Assembly: GCA_036245805.1 (NCBI GenBank)
Contig: BTRK01000002.1
Location: forward strand, 1,054,001 to 1,118,000
Direction: 5' to 3'
Source: Pristionchus mayeri
Lineage: Eukaryota > Nematoda > Chromadorea > Rhabditida > Neodiplogasteridae
DNA: 64,000 nucleotides
Position 1 is the first letter of the stretch; every line of letters begins with the position of its first letter. The notes beneath the pieces are model-generated. The model searched no databases. It saw only the letters and a list, made by a program, of their open reading frames with translations, and was not told where the DNA came from. Below, one piece after another: positions 38,901 to 47,897 of this stretch. The position numbers and the translations under genes are program-made.

Positions 38901-39580
38901 TATTATAACATAAACATCAGATTATTACCATCACCGAAAGCTATTGTATTTCAGTTCGCTTTGTCAGACTGTGGGCCATATTTATGATTTCGATGGAGGA
39001 TCGATGGAAAATATCAATACCGAGCTCCTACAGTAACCGATACCTTCCGTATCTCGTGGAGCTGGCTTATACGAAAACTATTTTACACTCTAGCGTTTGG
39101 TCAGACGCGCTATGAGAACCATAATGCTTCCTACATTTTAATAAAATTTAATCGATCATGAATAATTTTCTAATTTTTCTACGTTAACAGAGGCGTAGTT
39201 GCCCACTAGTTGCTGTAAAAACTATATTCTCATCTAAATTGCAATCATGCTTACCCTAATACCCGACATCAGGTTTTTTAAAAGTGCAATTTATTGTAAT
39301 CTAGTACCAACCTGGTTCCATGCGAGGCAGTTGACCACGTCTTCTTGCGCATCGTCCACTGGAGGAGGCAGATTTATCTGTAATTGTCAATGACGTTCAA
39401 CAATTTCAATCGCACGAAAATTCAAATTGGTTACAATCTAATCTCCCCATCATTCACAATGCAATTCACTGTTCATTATGGAGAGGAACTGCTCACCTTT
39501 CTGGATCGATAGATATAGATGCCCTTGATGGATGAGTCATCGACGAACGGCGTGAGTGTATTCGCTTCATCGGTGATCAT
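14901..39580 (-). CDS. ifta-1: IFT121/WDR35 homologue, intraflagellar transport complex A subunit
   Basis: Read on the minus strand from ATG at 39578-39580 (just after a TTTCAG acceptor) to TAA at 14901-14903. N-terminal WD40 repeats come first (exons at 39.58, 39.37, 33.69, 33.47, 33.29, 33.09, 32.88, 32.68, 31.27, 30.54, 30.33, 29.54, 28.93, 28.83, 28.64, 27.73, 27.34, 26.95, 26.87 and 26.63 kb). Exons from 20.9 to 16.0 kb follow, with a TPR-like helical domain, then zinc-binding exons at 15751-15914, 15162-15259 and 14901-14967. Diagnostic strings are FYATIRPDYL, GGHSVVYAYSGG, LCNGIGTPVD, GYICQFRGLAVRSVLVDN, GAEAYHFFMLAHRQMY and SFCPLCHTK, which follow the WDR35 family in order. The protein acts in retrograde transport within sensory cilia. 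The gene is unusually long for a nematode because of repeat-filled introns. Several middle exon edges are approximate; I found no convincing X-box upstream. Confidence 0.95.
15442..15686. mobile_element. TTAA-flanked MITE in an ifta-1 intron
   Basis: Begins AGGAGGAGTAAA and ends with its reverse complement, each flanked directly by TTAA (15438-15441 and 15687-15690). Length is 245 bp, with no coding capacity. The TTAA flanks point to a TTAA-targeting DNA transposon superfamily. Confidence 0.75.
19239..19328. repeat. Dispersed hairpin family A, copy 3 (best preserved)
   Basis: A 90 bp near-perfect palindrome. The inner arms are GAGAGAGCGTGCAAACCGAA and its complement; the outer arms are GCAATGATCTGACTCTC and the matching right end. 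It is in an ifta-1 intron, immediately 3' (on the plus strand) of which lies the exon beginning at about 19343. Confidence 0.88.
21077..21110 (-). pseudogene. Partial duplicate of an ifta-1 exon end
   Basis: GGCACCTGTTTAGCATGCTC here closely matches GGCACCTGTTGAGCATGCTC at 26513, which is the 3' end and donor of the ifta-1 exon encoding MRLSMLNR. Both are in the same orientation and lie on opposite sides of the 5.3 kb element. The 26.5 kb copy is the functional exon, because it continues into the conserved WD40 sequence; this copy is only a fragment. Confidence 0.65.
21180..22614 (+). repeat. Left terminal inverted repeat of the TTAA element
   Basis: The arm contains, reading rightwards at 22449, the same signal-peptide-like opening (VLVILLLCGVCTSHPPF) that starts the internal gene from the right arm. 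It therefore carries a second, outward-in copy of the gene's 5' end, which runs into unrelated sequence after 22614. Confidence 0.9.
22912..25208 (-). CDS. C2H2-type zinc-finger protein of the TTAA element, frame broken near 24.0 kb
   Basis: Exons on the minus strand are 25208 to about 24937, 24894-24780, about 24730-24640, about 24600-24435 and 24371-22912. The phases join well down to 24.03 kb. Two Cys-Pro-x-His motifs (WLCPRHEQEL, ICPTHNDEVR) occur in the N-terminal half. The last 340 residues contain a finger, CPIESCSKEFLSEKNFERHM, then LPMGWALHQ and LNAQQIAGVYSGFKK. From memory this tail resembles a poorly characterised, multi-copy C2H2 protein family of cnidarians and other invertebrates; the function is unknown. 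Around 24025 the frame meets TGATGA and resumes in the same frame, while a neighbouring frame encodes a plausible acidic linker. So there is either an unrecognised intron or a pair of frameshifts. The first exon lies inside the right terminal repeat and encodes a possible signal peptide, which is odd for a DNA-binding protein; the true start may be internal. Confidence 0.68.
25043..26469 (-). repeat. Right terminal inverted repeat of the TTAA element
   Basis: The mirror of 21180-22614. It contains the first coding exon of the internal gene (25208 downwards) and presumably its promoter. The outer end is flanked by TTAA and lies about 40 bp from an ifta-1 splice donor near 26513. Confidence 0.9.
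27424..27534. repeat. Dispersed hairpin family B, copy 1
   Basis: A 110 bp near-perfect palindrome with arms ATGCCAAATCGGCGCGCGCT and complement, inner arms CACACGCTCTCTCGC, and a centre containing CTGTCTGACC. The centre resembles that of family A. It lies in an ifta-1 intron. Confidence 0.88.
28212..28434. repeat. Hairpin of about 220 bp in an ifta-1 intron
   Basis: Arms of about 100 bp, beginning GGGTTCGAAAGCCTAGGGTG and ending with its near complement, separated by a short centre near 28310. A polyC run of 13 or more lies just upstream at 28012. No other copy of this hairpin was seen in the window. Confidence 0.85.
29597..29707. repeat. Dispersed hairpin family B, copy 2
   Basis: Nearly identical to the 27424 copy, including AGTGATGCCAAATCGGCG at the left end and TGTCTGACCGG in the centre. 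Both copies are in ifta-1 introns. Confidence 0.88.
30911..31046. repeat. Hairpin of about 135 bp with ATCATCCGAC motif
   Basis: Arms begin GGCACAAGGTCGGATGATCA and end with its complement, around a T-rich loop at 30960-30990. A third, partial copy (TTATCATCCGACGGTGATCA) stands alone at about 31858. Both are in ifta-1 introns. Confidence 0.85.
33768..35060. repeat. Direct repeat array with about 619 bp period in an ifta-1 intron
   Basis: The block starting ACAACCCTTACAATAATCTG at about 33768 recurs at about 34387, and each ends in GTGTGTGTGCGTGCGTCCG-type sequence. It is followed by shorter degenerate units with GTGTCAGACTCATGATTTCA and TACCGTAACC. Similar units return at 38840-39110. The open frames here are repeat artefacts. 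Confidence 0.8.
35130..35575. repeat. Tandem repeat, two copies of about 219 bp
   Basis: GTCACCCGATCAGACAAAG at 35158 recurs at 35377 with few changes, and the rest of the unit matches as well. The 173-codon frame across it repeats itself, so I treat it as non-genic. Confidence 0.88.
35601..36683. repeat. 1.08 kb palindrome built from smaller inverted repeats
   Basis: The left arm (35601-36140) and right arm (36150-36683) are mirror images, with the centre near 36147-36158 (GGAAGTAAACAATCACTGC). Each arm is itself flanked by short inverted blocks (GTTCGTCGAAAAGTTCG and ACAAAAGAAAAGTA), so one arm alone is already a smaller fold-back element. The mirrored 67-codon frames at 35815 and 36481 encode the same peptide in opposite directions and are probably not genes. 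Confidence 0.9.
37011..38389 (+). CDS. Protein with 23-residue basic (STPR-like) repeats, nested antisense in ifta-1
   Basis: Exons 37011-37504, 37754-38040, 38129-38224 and 38313-38389 join in phase to TGA. The N-terminal half has four consecutive 23-residue units, the first RRAADAERKRVARTRGAPEN, later ones opening RRANDAERKR, RRALDADRKR and RKARNAARMR. This period and character match the STPR (score-and-three peptide repeat) DNA-binding domain known from silkworm FMBP-1 and also found near Helitron-type elements in arthropods (recalled, not checked). A lysine/glutamate coiled-coil stretch follows, then an acidic tail with DDEYYY and an ADDDSQSDVESIDRD string. It lies wholly within an ifta-1 intron on the other strand. 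The second exon uses an AAG acceptor. It could be a transposon-derived gene; no helicase or Rep domain is nearby. Confidence 0.7.
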
Positions 39581-40301
39581 TTCTGAAAGAAAGAACGAAC
39601 CGAAAATAGGGAAGGGATGAATGCGTTCCGTAACAAGAACGGCAAATGTTGGAAAACACTGCACAACTGAAGCCTACATCGAGCGCAAGATGCGTATCTT
39701 TCAAATCAAGTTACATGGAAAAGGTATTTTAAAAGGTCTTCCCGTTTGAGATACTCAAGAGATAAAACTGCTTGGCCAATGCCATTTTGTGTGGATTCAG
39801 CCCGGAGTGCCCGATTCTCAAGGAAGGTGTACTAATATCGCGACCTAATAATAGTTGAACACGTGAACACGCGTGATAAACGAGCGCAGGAAGTCTAATT
39901 TGAAGGGATTAGTGAATGAAAAGAGAGGTCTGAGTCAGGCTATGACCGAGCGCGCTGTTGTGTGCGCGTTGCTATGGCGTTCGGGCGGGCGAGGTAAGCC
40001 GGGTGGGGACGGATGGCGAGAGAGAGGGGAGAGAGAGGGGAGAGAGAAGGAGGTAAGCTGGGTGGATATAGCAGGATAAATGAGATGGAGAGGAGAGTGG
40101 AGAGAGGGGAGGAGGGAAGAGAGAAGATGTGGGGCTTCGTCCTTCTTGCGGAAGAAAACATGCAGGTGTTTTGTGATGGGAGAGGAAGGTAACTTAAAGG
40201 GGGAGTAGGAGATAGTTAGAGAGAGAGAGCGAGGGAGAGCTCCGACAACGGTTGCTTTGCAGGGAGAGGGAAGCGTGTAGCTGTTTTGGAAGATGAGGGG
40301 G
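39581..40301. other. Upstream region of ifta-1 with GA-rich DNA
   Basis: The region lies beyond the ifta-1 start codon. Because ATG follows TTTCAG, a 5' UTR exon or spliced leader is expected. From 39960 to 40290 it is very GA-rich (repeated GAGAGGGGAG). I looked for an RFX X-box (GTTnCC..GGnAAC) and found no convincing match. Confidence 0.5.
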
Positions 40302-40392
40302 TAATCGTCTGACTCTCTCCTATTAGCATGCACTCTCGCTCTTTCTAGCCAGGGAGATAGTGTGTAGAACTAGGAGAGTCAAATCATTGCTC
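40302..40392. repeat. Dispersed hairpin family A, copy 4
   Basis: Begins GTAATCGTCTGACTCTCTCC, ends GGAGAGTCAAATCATTGCTC. Same outer arms as the copies at 1101, 8690 and 19239, with a diverged centre. Confidence 0.8.
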
Positions 40393-40483
40393 AGGAGAGG
40401 TAATATTGAATATTCGGTGCACGAAGACGGGTCGAATGGCCATGTTTCATGTTAAAAATAATAATTGGGTACATGAAAAATTG

Positions 40484-40489
40484 TTTATT
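40484..40489 (-). terminator. Polyadenylation signal of the small helical-protein gene
   Basis: AATAAA on the minus strand, about 94 bases past the stop at 40583. Confidence 0.5.
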
Positions 40490-40582
40490 AATGTACACAT
40501 GAGCATGAGAGCATCGTTGAGCGGTTTCGTATGACGGAGTTAGAAATTTACATGAGAGTAGAATTTAGTTGTAGATCATAAT

Positions 40583-42127
40583 TCAATTGGAGCAGGAAGC
40601 GATCTCGCGTAGAACTTCGCTCACCTGAAGAGATTTAAAAAAAAATAAAAATGGCAAATTATCGAAAGGGAAAAGCAATACAATTGGCGAAGACAATAAT
40701 TTCCATACATATCCACCTGATTTTTCCAATCTCTCTCGAAAATTGCTAGAGCTAGGATTTACGCGCAATGACATGATATGATATGCATGGTTTGGCAATA
40801 ATTGGCTAATTTCATTCTGCTTTTCATTAACCCAAACAAGCCGGAGAGAGAACGCAGTATGACGAGCCAGTTCTTCCGAAGAGATCTTTCTAGTTTGTAC
40901 CCTTGATATCGTCGTTCCATCTAGGGTCATCAATACAAGCCTCTCCTACACCTTGCTACGCGGACGCATATCAAATTTTACAATCAAGCATTTTGAAACT
41001 TTGGGAACCTACTGTGAACATGCTGGAAAATGATACTTTTTACGGTTCACATTCGACCTAGTGCAGAAGCAAGGCTTCTCACTCACTCGCTCCTCTGCCT
41101 CAGTGATCCACTCCCTGCCGTTGTCAACGAGTGATCGTAGGAGGGTTTCGAGGTTGCACTGCTCACGCTGCTGTCGTCCGATGTTCGCGCACATTTCATC
41201 CTGAATGTAAAAAAATGTTGATATTTTACAATAAGGAAGAGCATTGAATTGAAATGCAAAGGAAAAAAGTACAGCCCGTCAATGAGACCAGGCTCGCGGG
41301 AGAACTTGAGTGCATCACCATTTCTGCTCCTATTTCTCTAGTTATATCGATGAACTGTTGCATTTTCTTCACGAAGTCCTCGACGAAAACATCGGATCTG
41401 AAGAAAAAGGAGGTTACACGAATCCAGTGGAAGACACATGCGTTCATTCTACAACCCGAAATATTGGACGTCATATAAATCGATGAATTTGTATTAGTCG
41501 GTGGTAGCGTGCATTTGAAAATGAACTACTCTCTTATTTTGGGTCTTCTATTGCCACATTTGATGCATACGCAGAAAAAAACTCGACCTACTTAAATGTT
41601 TGAAGTAACTTACTCAAGCGGCTCTCCAGTGATTGCGCAGTAGGAACGAAGGGCCGTGATCTCATCTAGTGTCTTGTCAACCTGCAATTGAACATGTTGA
41701 ATTCATTGATGCTATCATTCCGTTGTTACAGTAGCATTCGCAATATTTTTGCTGACTTTCAGTGACAACTATGCTTATTGCCTACATTATTGCAGTCTCC
41801 AAATAGACGCTTTGCCTTTCTTTGTCTTTGGCTTTGACTTAGTTGGTTTAAAAAAGAGCTCACGTTCTCCTGTGCCTCATTTATCCAATCTCTACCGGTG
41901 TCCACAGGGATCAGCATATCCTGAATGAACGTGATAGTTATCAAGGAAATGCCAATAAAATGGAGACAAGATGTAACACATAAGCTAGCAGGTGAAGTAA
42001 TATTAATTACGCCGAACTTGATCTTAAAAACTTCATAGGTCTAAAACAGTGACAACGAACCACAGCAGCGCCGAGCTCCTTCGACATGTCGACGAACTGC
42101 TGAAGCTGCTTCAATACATCGTCCATA
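40583..42127 (-). CDS. Small helical protein with internal duplication, unknown function
   Basis: Six exons on the minus strand join in phase: about 42127-42062, 41921-41864, about 41682-41614, about 41398-41318, about 41200-41085 and 40625-40583 (TGA). The protein is about 145 residues, has no signal peptide, and is charged and helical. It is two copies of one module: DDVLKQLQQFVDMSKELGAA then GRDWINEAQENVDKTL, and again VEDFVKKMQQFIDITREIGA then GREWITEAEERVSEVLREI. The exon boundaries fall at matching places in both halves, so it arose by tandem duplication of a three-exon unit. Single cysteines occur near the ends of the modules. I do not recognise the family. Confidence 0.78.
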
Positions 42128-42230
42128 ATTATGATGATCTGAAGAAAAATATTAATGCAGCAATAGAATATGAATAAGAAAACGCGCCCGACGATGAATG
42201 ATGAAGGAACTGATCAACCTGAGATCATTG

Positions 42231-42240
42231 TCCTTTTATA
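42231..42240 (-). promoter_or_regulatory. TATA box upstream of the small helical-protein gene
   Basis: TATAAAAGGA on the minus strand, about 105 bases before the ATG at 42127. A good match to the metazoan TATA box, which would place the start of transcription around 42200. Confidence 0.55.
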
Positions 42241-42289
42241 GTGCGAGTAGACCGGGCTCCTCCCACTCCTGATCATCTGCGATTGTAGA

Positions 42290-42700
42290 ATGGAGAAGAT
42301 GAGGCGCTCTCCCTCCCCTGCACCCTCCTACCGTATCCTCCGCCGGGAGGAGCTCCCCCCGTCTGGTATAACAGACAACAATATAAGAGGCAGGGGAGGG
42401 AGAAAGGGGAGGGAAGGGAGAGCGGAAGGGGGCTAAGGGGAGGACAAAGAGATACATAAGGAGAGAGGGTGACACGTGCACCGTCCGCCGCGCGTTTGCA
42501 GGGGAGGGAGGGAGAGTGCGCTATAATCTCTTCTCCCTCCTCTTATTACTCACCAAATACTCACCCGCGAGAGAAGAGAGATGGGGGGGGGGGGGGGCAG
42601 GAGAGGGGGAGAAGAGGAGAGGATGGCATAAAGAGAGGGGCGGGAGAGCGCGATCTATCGCATCGGCTCCCCCGCCTCTCTGACAGGGAGAGGAGGGAGA
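42290..42700. repeat. GA/CT-rich low-complexity DNA with polyG run
   Basis: Purine-rich blocks (repeated GGGAGG) with a run of about 15 G residues at 42582-42597. The longer open frames here are low-complexity artefacts. Such DNA may form non-B structures. Confidence 0.7.
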
Positions 42701-43636
42701 AATTAGAAAGTGTGGGATTCCCCTTTCGGAAATACCGGTCACATGTGCTATCATAAATTGGAAGTGTCTTTATCACAATATTAATCACATGCCGATTTCG
42801 GGAACACATCGTAAAAATTTCACAGGCTCAGAAGTCATGAGTAGTCTCTGCAGCAACGACCGAATACCCGCAGTATATTTATTTCTTTTTTTTAATGTGG
42901 AAATTGCCGGAAAGCACTTGGCGAGGCAGTTATTGAACTTCCCATTGGAAGAAGCTATCAAATTCCATCGAATTTCGTTCGTGAAAAGCACTGGTGTAAG
43001 GTTGATGGTATTCACGTTGTTGATCACAGGATATGAAAGGTGAATCAATGAGATGCATATGGTTGATTTGTAGTAATCTGGACGAACGATTCCGTATCTG
43101 CCATCTTATATTTTCGCAATGAGTTATATGTAACGCCGTATTTGTAAGACACAGACAATTCAGACCGACTTTGGAACAGCGATTTTTTGAAAACATGATT
43201 TCTGGGGTTGTTTTCCATGCTGATGACGATGGTGACCTTCATTTAGCGTAATTGGCCTCTCATAGCGCACTATGGCGTCCATCCAAATAACGAAATTTCT
43301 GGATTTTTTGATCGATCTAGAGTAAAAATAGCGTAAGAAACTTGGAAATTGTTTTTCAGGGGTAATTTTTAGCGCTCTTCAAAATGGAATAAAAGTGATC
43401 TTTATTTGAAAATGTCTTCATTGGTTTCTGCACCAAATGTATGTCTAAACCTCAAAAGTGCAATTAGCCGCTTATAGGGCGTGCATCTCACAATGTCGAA
43501 AGGCCAGAAAACAAATTTGGTGCAATTCTGAGTATGGGATTTTGAGTTATGATCTTTGGATTTTTCCTGTGCTCAAATCTCCTCGTTCATCATCCCCGTG
43601 CAACGGCACTACAAGTCTCTTACGTTCAACCAGTCC

Positions 43637-43711
43637 GTCGCCACTTTGGCTCAGTTGGTTGTGAGCTAGCCTCACTCCCTCGACATAGTGAGTTCGATGC
43701 CGCTCGGTGAC
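43637..43711 (+). other. tRNA-like sequence (SINE head or tRNA relic)
   Basis: A 75-base segment begins GTCGCCA and ends CGGTGAC, which pair as an acceptor stem with one mismatch. It has a pol III A box (TTGGCTCAGTTGGT), a D stem GCTC/GAGC, and a B-box-like GAGTTCGATGCC. The anticodon stem does not pair, so it is not a functional tRNA. The opposite arm (43984-44060, minus strand) has the better B box GGTTCGATGCC. Confidence 0.6.
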
Positions 43712-43983
43712 AGACTTTTGCATATTTTCCTGTTACCTTTTGCCGTGTTTTTAGCAATACATAGCACGGAGTGGGTCCAAAGTAACCTGAATTAGATGTT
43801 TAATGTGAATTATATTATCACATAAATTATTAAGCAATGCAAATCGCAATCTTCAATCTTTTATAAACCGTGAAAGGGGGCACATTGTTAAATTGGGATC
43901 TAATGCATGTTGCTTTCAGCCCCAATCCGTGCAATGTATTGATAAAAACATGGCAAAAAGTAACAGGAAAAAGGTGCAAAAGT

Positions 43984-44060
43984 CTGACACTGAGCGGCAT
44001 CGAACCCACTATGTCGAGGGAGTGAGGTTAGCTCGCAACCAACTGAGCCAAAGCGGCGAT
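43984..44060 (-). other. Second tRNA-like sequence, mirror copy
   Basis: Reverse-strand counterpart of 43637-43711 with A box TGGCTCAGTTGGT and consensus B box GGTTCGATGCC. As in the first copy, no good anticodon stem forms. Confidence 0.6.
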
Positions 44061-44642
44061 GTGTTGGTTGAACGTAAGAGACTTGTAGTGCCGTTGCACG
44101 GGGATGATGAACGAGGAGATTTGAGCACAGGAAAAATCCAAAGATCATAACTCAAAATCCCATACTCAGAATTGCACCAAATTTGTTTTCTGGCCTTTCG
44201 ACATTGTGAGATGCACGCCCTATAAGCGGCTAATTGCACTTTTGAGGTTTAGAGATACATTTGGTGCAGAAACCAATGAAGACATTTTCAAATAAAGATC
44301 ACTTTTATTCCATTTTGAAGAGCGCTAAAAATTGCCCCTGAAAAACAATTCAAGTTTCCGACGTTATTTTTACTCTAGATCGATCAAAAGAACCAGAAAT
44401 TTCGTTGTTTGGATGGACTCCATAGTGCGCTATGAGAGGTCAATTATGCTAAATGAAGGTGACCATCGTCATCAGCATGGAAAACAACCCCGGAAACCAT
44501 GTTTTCGAAAAATCGCTGTTTCAACGTTTGTCCGAGCCTTAGAAATACGGCGTCATATTGCAGAATTTGTTTCATAAAAATTGGAAAAGGATCGAACTTG
44601 GTTTGCAATAGTTTATGCGATCGTGGTAAAAAGGATGGTCAA

Positions 44643-47600
44643 TCAGTTAAGCAGGGGATTGTTCTTGGGATCCTTGCCCATGGCGAGGTCCACGTAGAGG
44701 CGAGTCTGAAGAAATAATTTCAGTTGTCGATCGAAATTCACGCCTACCGTAGTCATGAAGACGCCGGCACAGTACGCCAGGCTGCCGTCGCGAGCCTCCT
44801 CGGATCCGGTCAGGACCTAGATTATCGATTTTTTCGGAAAAAAGAACAAACAATACCCCGACGACGTGAGCGGCGCACTTGTTGGCGGCGTCTTCAGTGG
44901 CGTCGAGGCTACTCATGACGTCACCTCTTCTGACAGAGGAATCCTCTAGAAGAGCCAGCTCGACAAAGCGATTGATTTCGTATATTGCCTGCGATAATAG
45001 TTGTAATAATTCACATAGATTTCTCCTTCAAGCTGTATATTTTTAAACAGATCTAGTACACACGAAATGTGTCAATCCTAATGATTTCGCGAATGCAATC
45101 TTTTTTGTGTGTTTCAGCTTGCCTGGCTCTTAAACGCCTGAAATCTCTGATAATGAAAGCATGAATTGTATCATTTTCGTAATTTATTTTCACCTTTCGA
45201 AGAAGAGTCGCTCCGCACTCGTTCAGTGCCTCCATTTCAATGCCTGATTTGGGTCCAGTCACGGCTTGTTCGAACAGGCGGAGGCATTGCTCGGCAAACT
45301 TATCACCGGATGTTCTGAAATATTCCATTGTCATTCTTCATTTATTTTTTCCGTGGATAGCAACATAATTTCGACAAGTAAGACAGTACAAGAATCTAAA
45401 TTAGACTTGTTCCATAATTTCCATAACTCACCTCTTAAGGCCGGTAAGTGGCTCATTTAGTGGAATTTCGACGTGGTTGTCAGAGGAAAGGCGCAGTTCA
45501 CGAAGCTGAAATTTTTTTTAAATATAAAATTTGAAATTGTCGTTTGGCAAATTTACAATCTTCACGGTGTCCCAACCGCAAACGGGGAGTCTCGCAGCCT
45601 GCTTAGGTGTTGCTTGCCCTCTGGCGAACTGCAATTGGTGCAGTTTTAGTGAAAAGGTCAAAATTCATCTCTCCATCGTCTCTTAATTTTACACACTCCC
45701 TCGCCGATTTGCGAGAATGTAGATAGTGATTCAGAGATGTCAGATGAAAATCCACCTTGATGAAATCGGCGAAGCATTTCGTCGTGAACTCTTCGATATC
45801 GGGCGGAACAGGGAAACGGAGCCGCGAAGCTGTAACCCAGGTATCACGAGTCAGTGGAGGAAGCCACGAACAATTTTTTTCAAACCCATTTAAAATCGAT
45901 CAAATTATAATGTTAAGTTAGCCTAGAGACAAGATTACGGATGAACAAGGTCATTTGTCCCAGAGCCGGATTATAGGTATTTCCCGGTTCCAAAACCGGC
46001 TATATTGTATTTCAGCTCAAAGATGAGCTACAGGGATGACATGGTGCGCAAAATGCGCGGAAAAATACGGCGATCAACTTTACTGTTGACCACTTTTTGA
46101 GTGTCTACCTACATCTTAAATAAAATAATCGTTCAAATCGAAGATGACTCAAATTGCCAAATAGACGATCAACGGTTGCTAACTCGAGGTGGGTAGCACA
46201 ACATTTAGCCGTATTCGAAATGCTTCGGTCAGTTATGATCAGTTTTGATTGTTTTATAGTGTTTTTAAAATATCTACACCTAATTCCACTAAAATAATCA
46301 CCAAAATTTAAGTTTTGGAAAAATCGATTTTGGCCGATTTTGCGACCAGAAAAAGTGCGATTATTAAAACGTTCTTCCCAATATTTTTTGTGAAGCTTTC
46401 AGTAATACTGGTATTCACTCCAAATTACTTAGAAATTGCCATTTCTGCAGTGGTTCTATCTAGATAATATCCTCCAAAAAATGCGACATCGAAGAGTCGC
46501 AAAAAGTTAAAATTCTATTTCTCAGTACATTTTGCTCGAATCTATAAATTTCAACCGGGTAAATATATTTTGAACTTAGAGAAGTTCAAAACAACACTGA
46601 ACTCTGTAACAAGATAGATTCCAAAATTTATGAAAATTTCGAATTTGGAAAAATGAAATATTTACAAAATATCAATACGACTATGATAAAAGTGTTTTCA
46701 GCACAGTTCTCATTCGCACGTATTTTTTGCACACAAATAATGATGGTTTGAACATAGCCTGTTGAGAATTCGAATTTTAACTTTTTGCGACCCTTCGATG
46801 TCGCATTTTTGGAGGATATTATCTAGATAGAACCACTGCAGAAATGACAATTTTTGAGTGAATACCAGTATTACTGAAAGCTTCACAAAAAGTATTGGGA
46901 ATAACGCTTTGATAATCGCACTTTTTCAGGTCCCAAATTCGGCCAAAATGGTAAGTCGGAAGTCGATTTTTCCAAAACTTAAATTTTGGTGATTATATTA
47001 GTGGAATTAGGTGTAGATATTTTAAAAACACTATAAAATAATCAAAACTGATCATAACTGACCGAAGCATTTCGAATACGGCTAAATGTTGTGCTACCCA
47101 CCTCGAGTTAGCAACCGTTGATCGTCTATTTGGCAATTTGAGTCATCTTCGATTTGAACGATTATTTTATTTAAGATGTAGGTAGACTTCTCCTTTAATA
47201 TTCTGCAATAAAATTCCCTGCAACGCACCTGCATGATACCAAAATATATTTATTTTTCGTACTGAAATTGATTTTTCAGCGCCAACTTTTTTGGTTTGCA
47301 TCCAATCAAAAAGTGGTCAACAGTAAATTTGATCGCCGTATTTTTCCACGCTTTTTGCGCACCATGCCATCCCTGTAGCTCATCGTTGAGCTGAAATACA
47401 ATATAGCCGGTTTTGGAACCTGGAAATACCTATAATCCGGCTCTGGGACAAATGACCTTGTTCATTCGTAATCTTGTCTCTAGGCTACCTTAACATTATA
47501 ATTTGATCGATTTTAAATGGGTTTGAAAAAAATTGTTCGCGAAGGGGCTATTTTTGCTTCACCGACTCGTGATACCTGTGGTAATTAGAAATTTAATTAA

Positions 47601-47897
47601 AAAATAAAGACAATTTGCAAACACTTTCACGAGGTATATTTCAATTATGCAAAAAATTTGCTCACACTGGAAATAACCTCGAAGCACTCGGTCAGCTCCT
47701 GCATATCACGAATGCTCGCATTTTGGAAGGCGACTTTGTGGAACATCTCGAAGCAGTACAGGGCATTGCGGCCTGTAGCAGCACTGAAATACCATTGTTT
47801 CGCCAGTAAAATTAAAAAAAAATAATTTTTTAATGAAAATGTCAAACCTTCCACAGATGAAAGCAGCCGATAGGAGAAGGAGGATGGGGAGATGCAT
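44643..47897 (-). CDS. Secreted cysteine-containing protein, unknown family
   Basis: Nine exons on the minus strand run from ATG at 47897 to TGA at 44643-44645, at about 47.90-47.85, 47.79-47.68, 45.83-45.76, 45.63-45.56, 45.51-45.43, 45.32-45.20, 44.99-44.87, 44.82-44.75 and 44.71-44.64 kb. All phases join. MHLPILLLLSAAFICG is a clear signal peptide. The mature chain (about 220 residues) is mainly helical, with scattered cysteines (for example NALYCFEMFH, ECFEVIS, TTKCFADFI, AEQCLRLFEQ, NECGATLL, NKCAAHVV, AYCAGVF). The spacing resembles small secreted four-to-eight-cysteine helical proteins of nematodes, but I cannot name a family. The second intron (about 1.85 kb) is almost entirely the fold-back element FB2 copy A. 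Confidence 0.82.
45839..47578. repeat. Fold-back element FB2, copy A
   Basis: Ends CAGGTATCACGAGTCAGTG and, on the opposite strand, CAGGTATCACGAGTCGGTG. Inverted arms of about 800 bp are joined by a short centre near 46700. The right arm carries an extra piece of roughly 130 bp at 47190-47320. It ends only about eight bases from the acceptor TTACAG of the secreted-protein gene. Blocks CCCAGAGCCGG and CTCAGC..GATGAGCTA are shared with the copy at 52255. Confidence 0.9.

Larger units (their letters stand above)
43117..44562. repeat. Fold-back element FB4 carrying a tRNA-like sequence in each arm
   Basis: Inverted arms of about 590 bp run from about 43117 to 43715 and from 43984 to 44562, around a 260 bp centre. 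The mirrored frames (starting MQLAAYRACISQCRK at 43458 and on the minus strand at 44239) are artefacts. Each arm holds the tRNA-like segment listed next, so the arms may derive from a SINE copied head to head. Confidence 0.85.

Noticed and set aside
39600..39800. RFX X-box upstream of ifta-1
   Set aside because: GTTACATGGAAAAG near 39708 and GTTCCGTAACAAGAAC near 39626 each miss key positions of the GTTnCC..GGnAAC consensus.
42469..42756. Open frames across the polyG and GA-rich block
   Set aside because: Low-complexity DNA that is open on both strands; no gene features.
43637..43711. A functional tRNA gene
   Set aside because: Acceptor, D arm and pol III boxes are present, but the anticodon stem does not pair and the T stem is poor.
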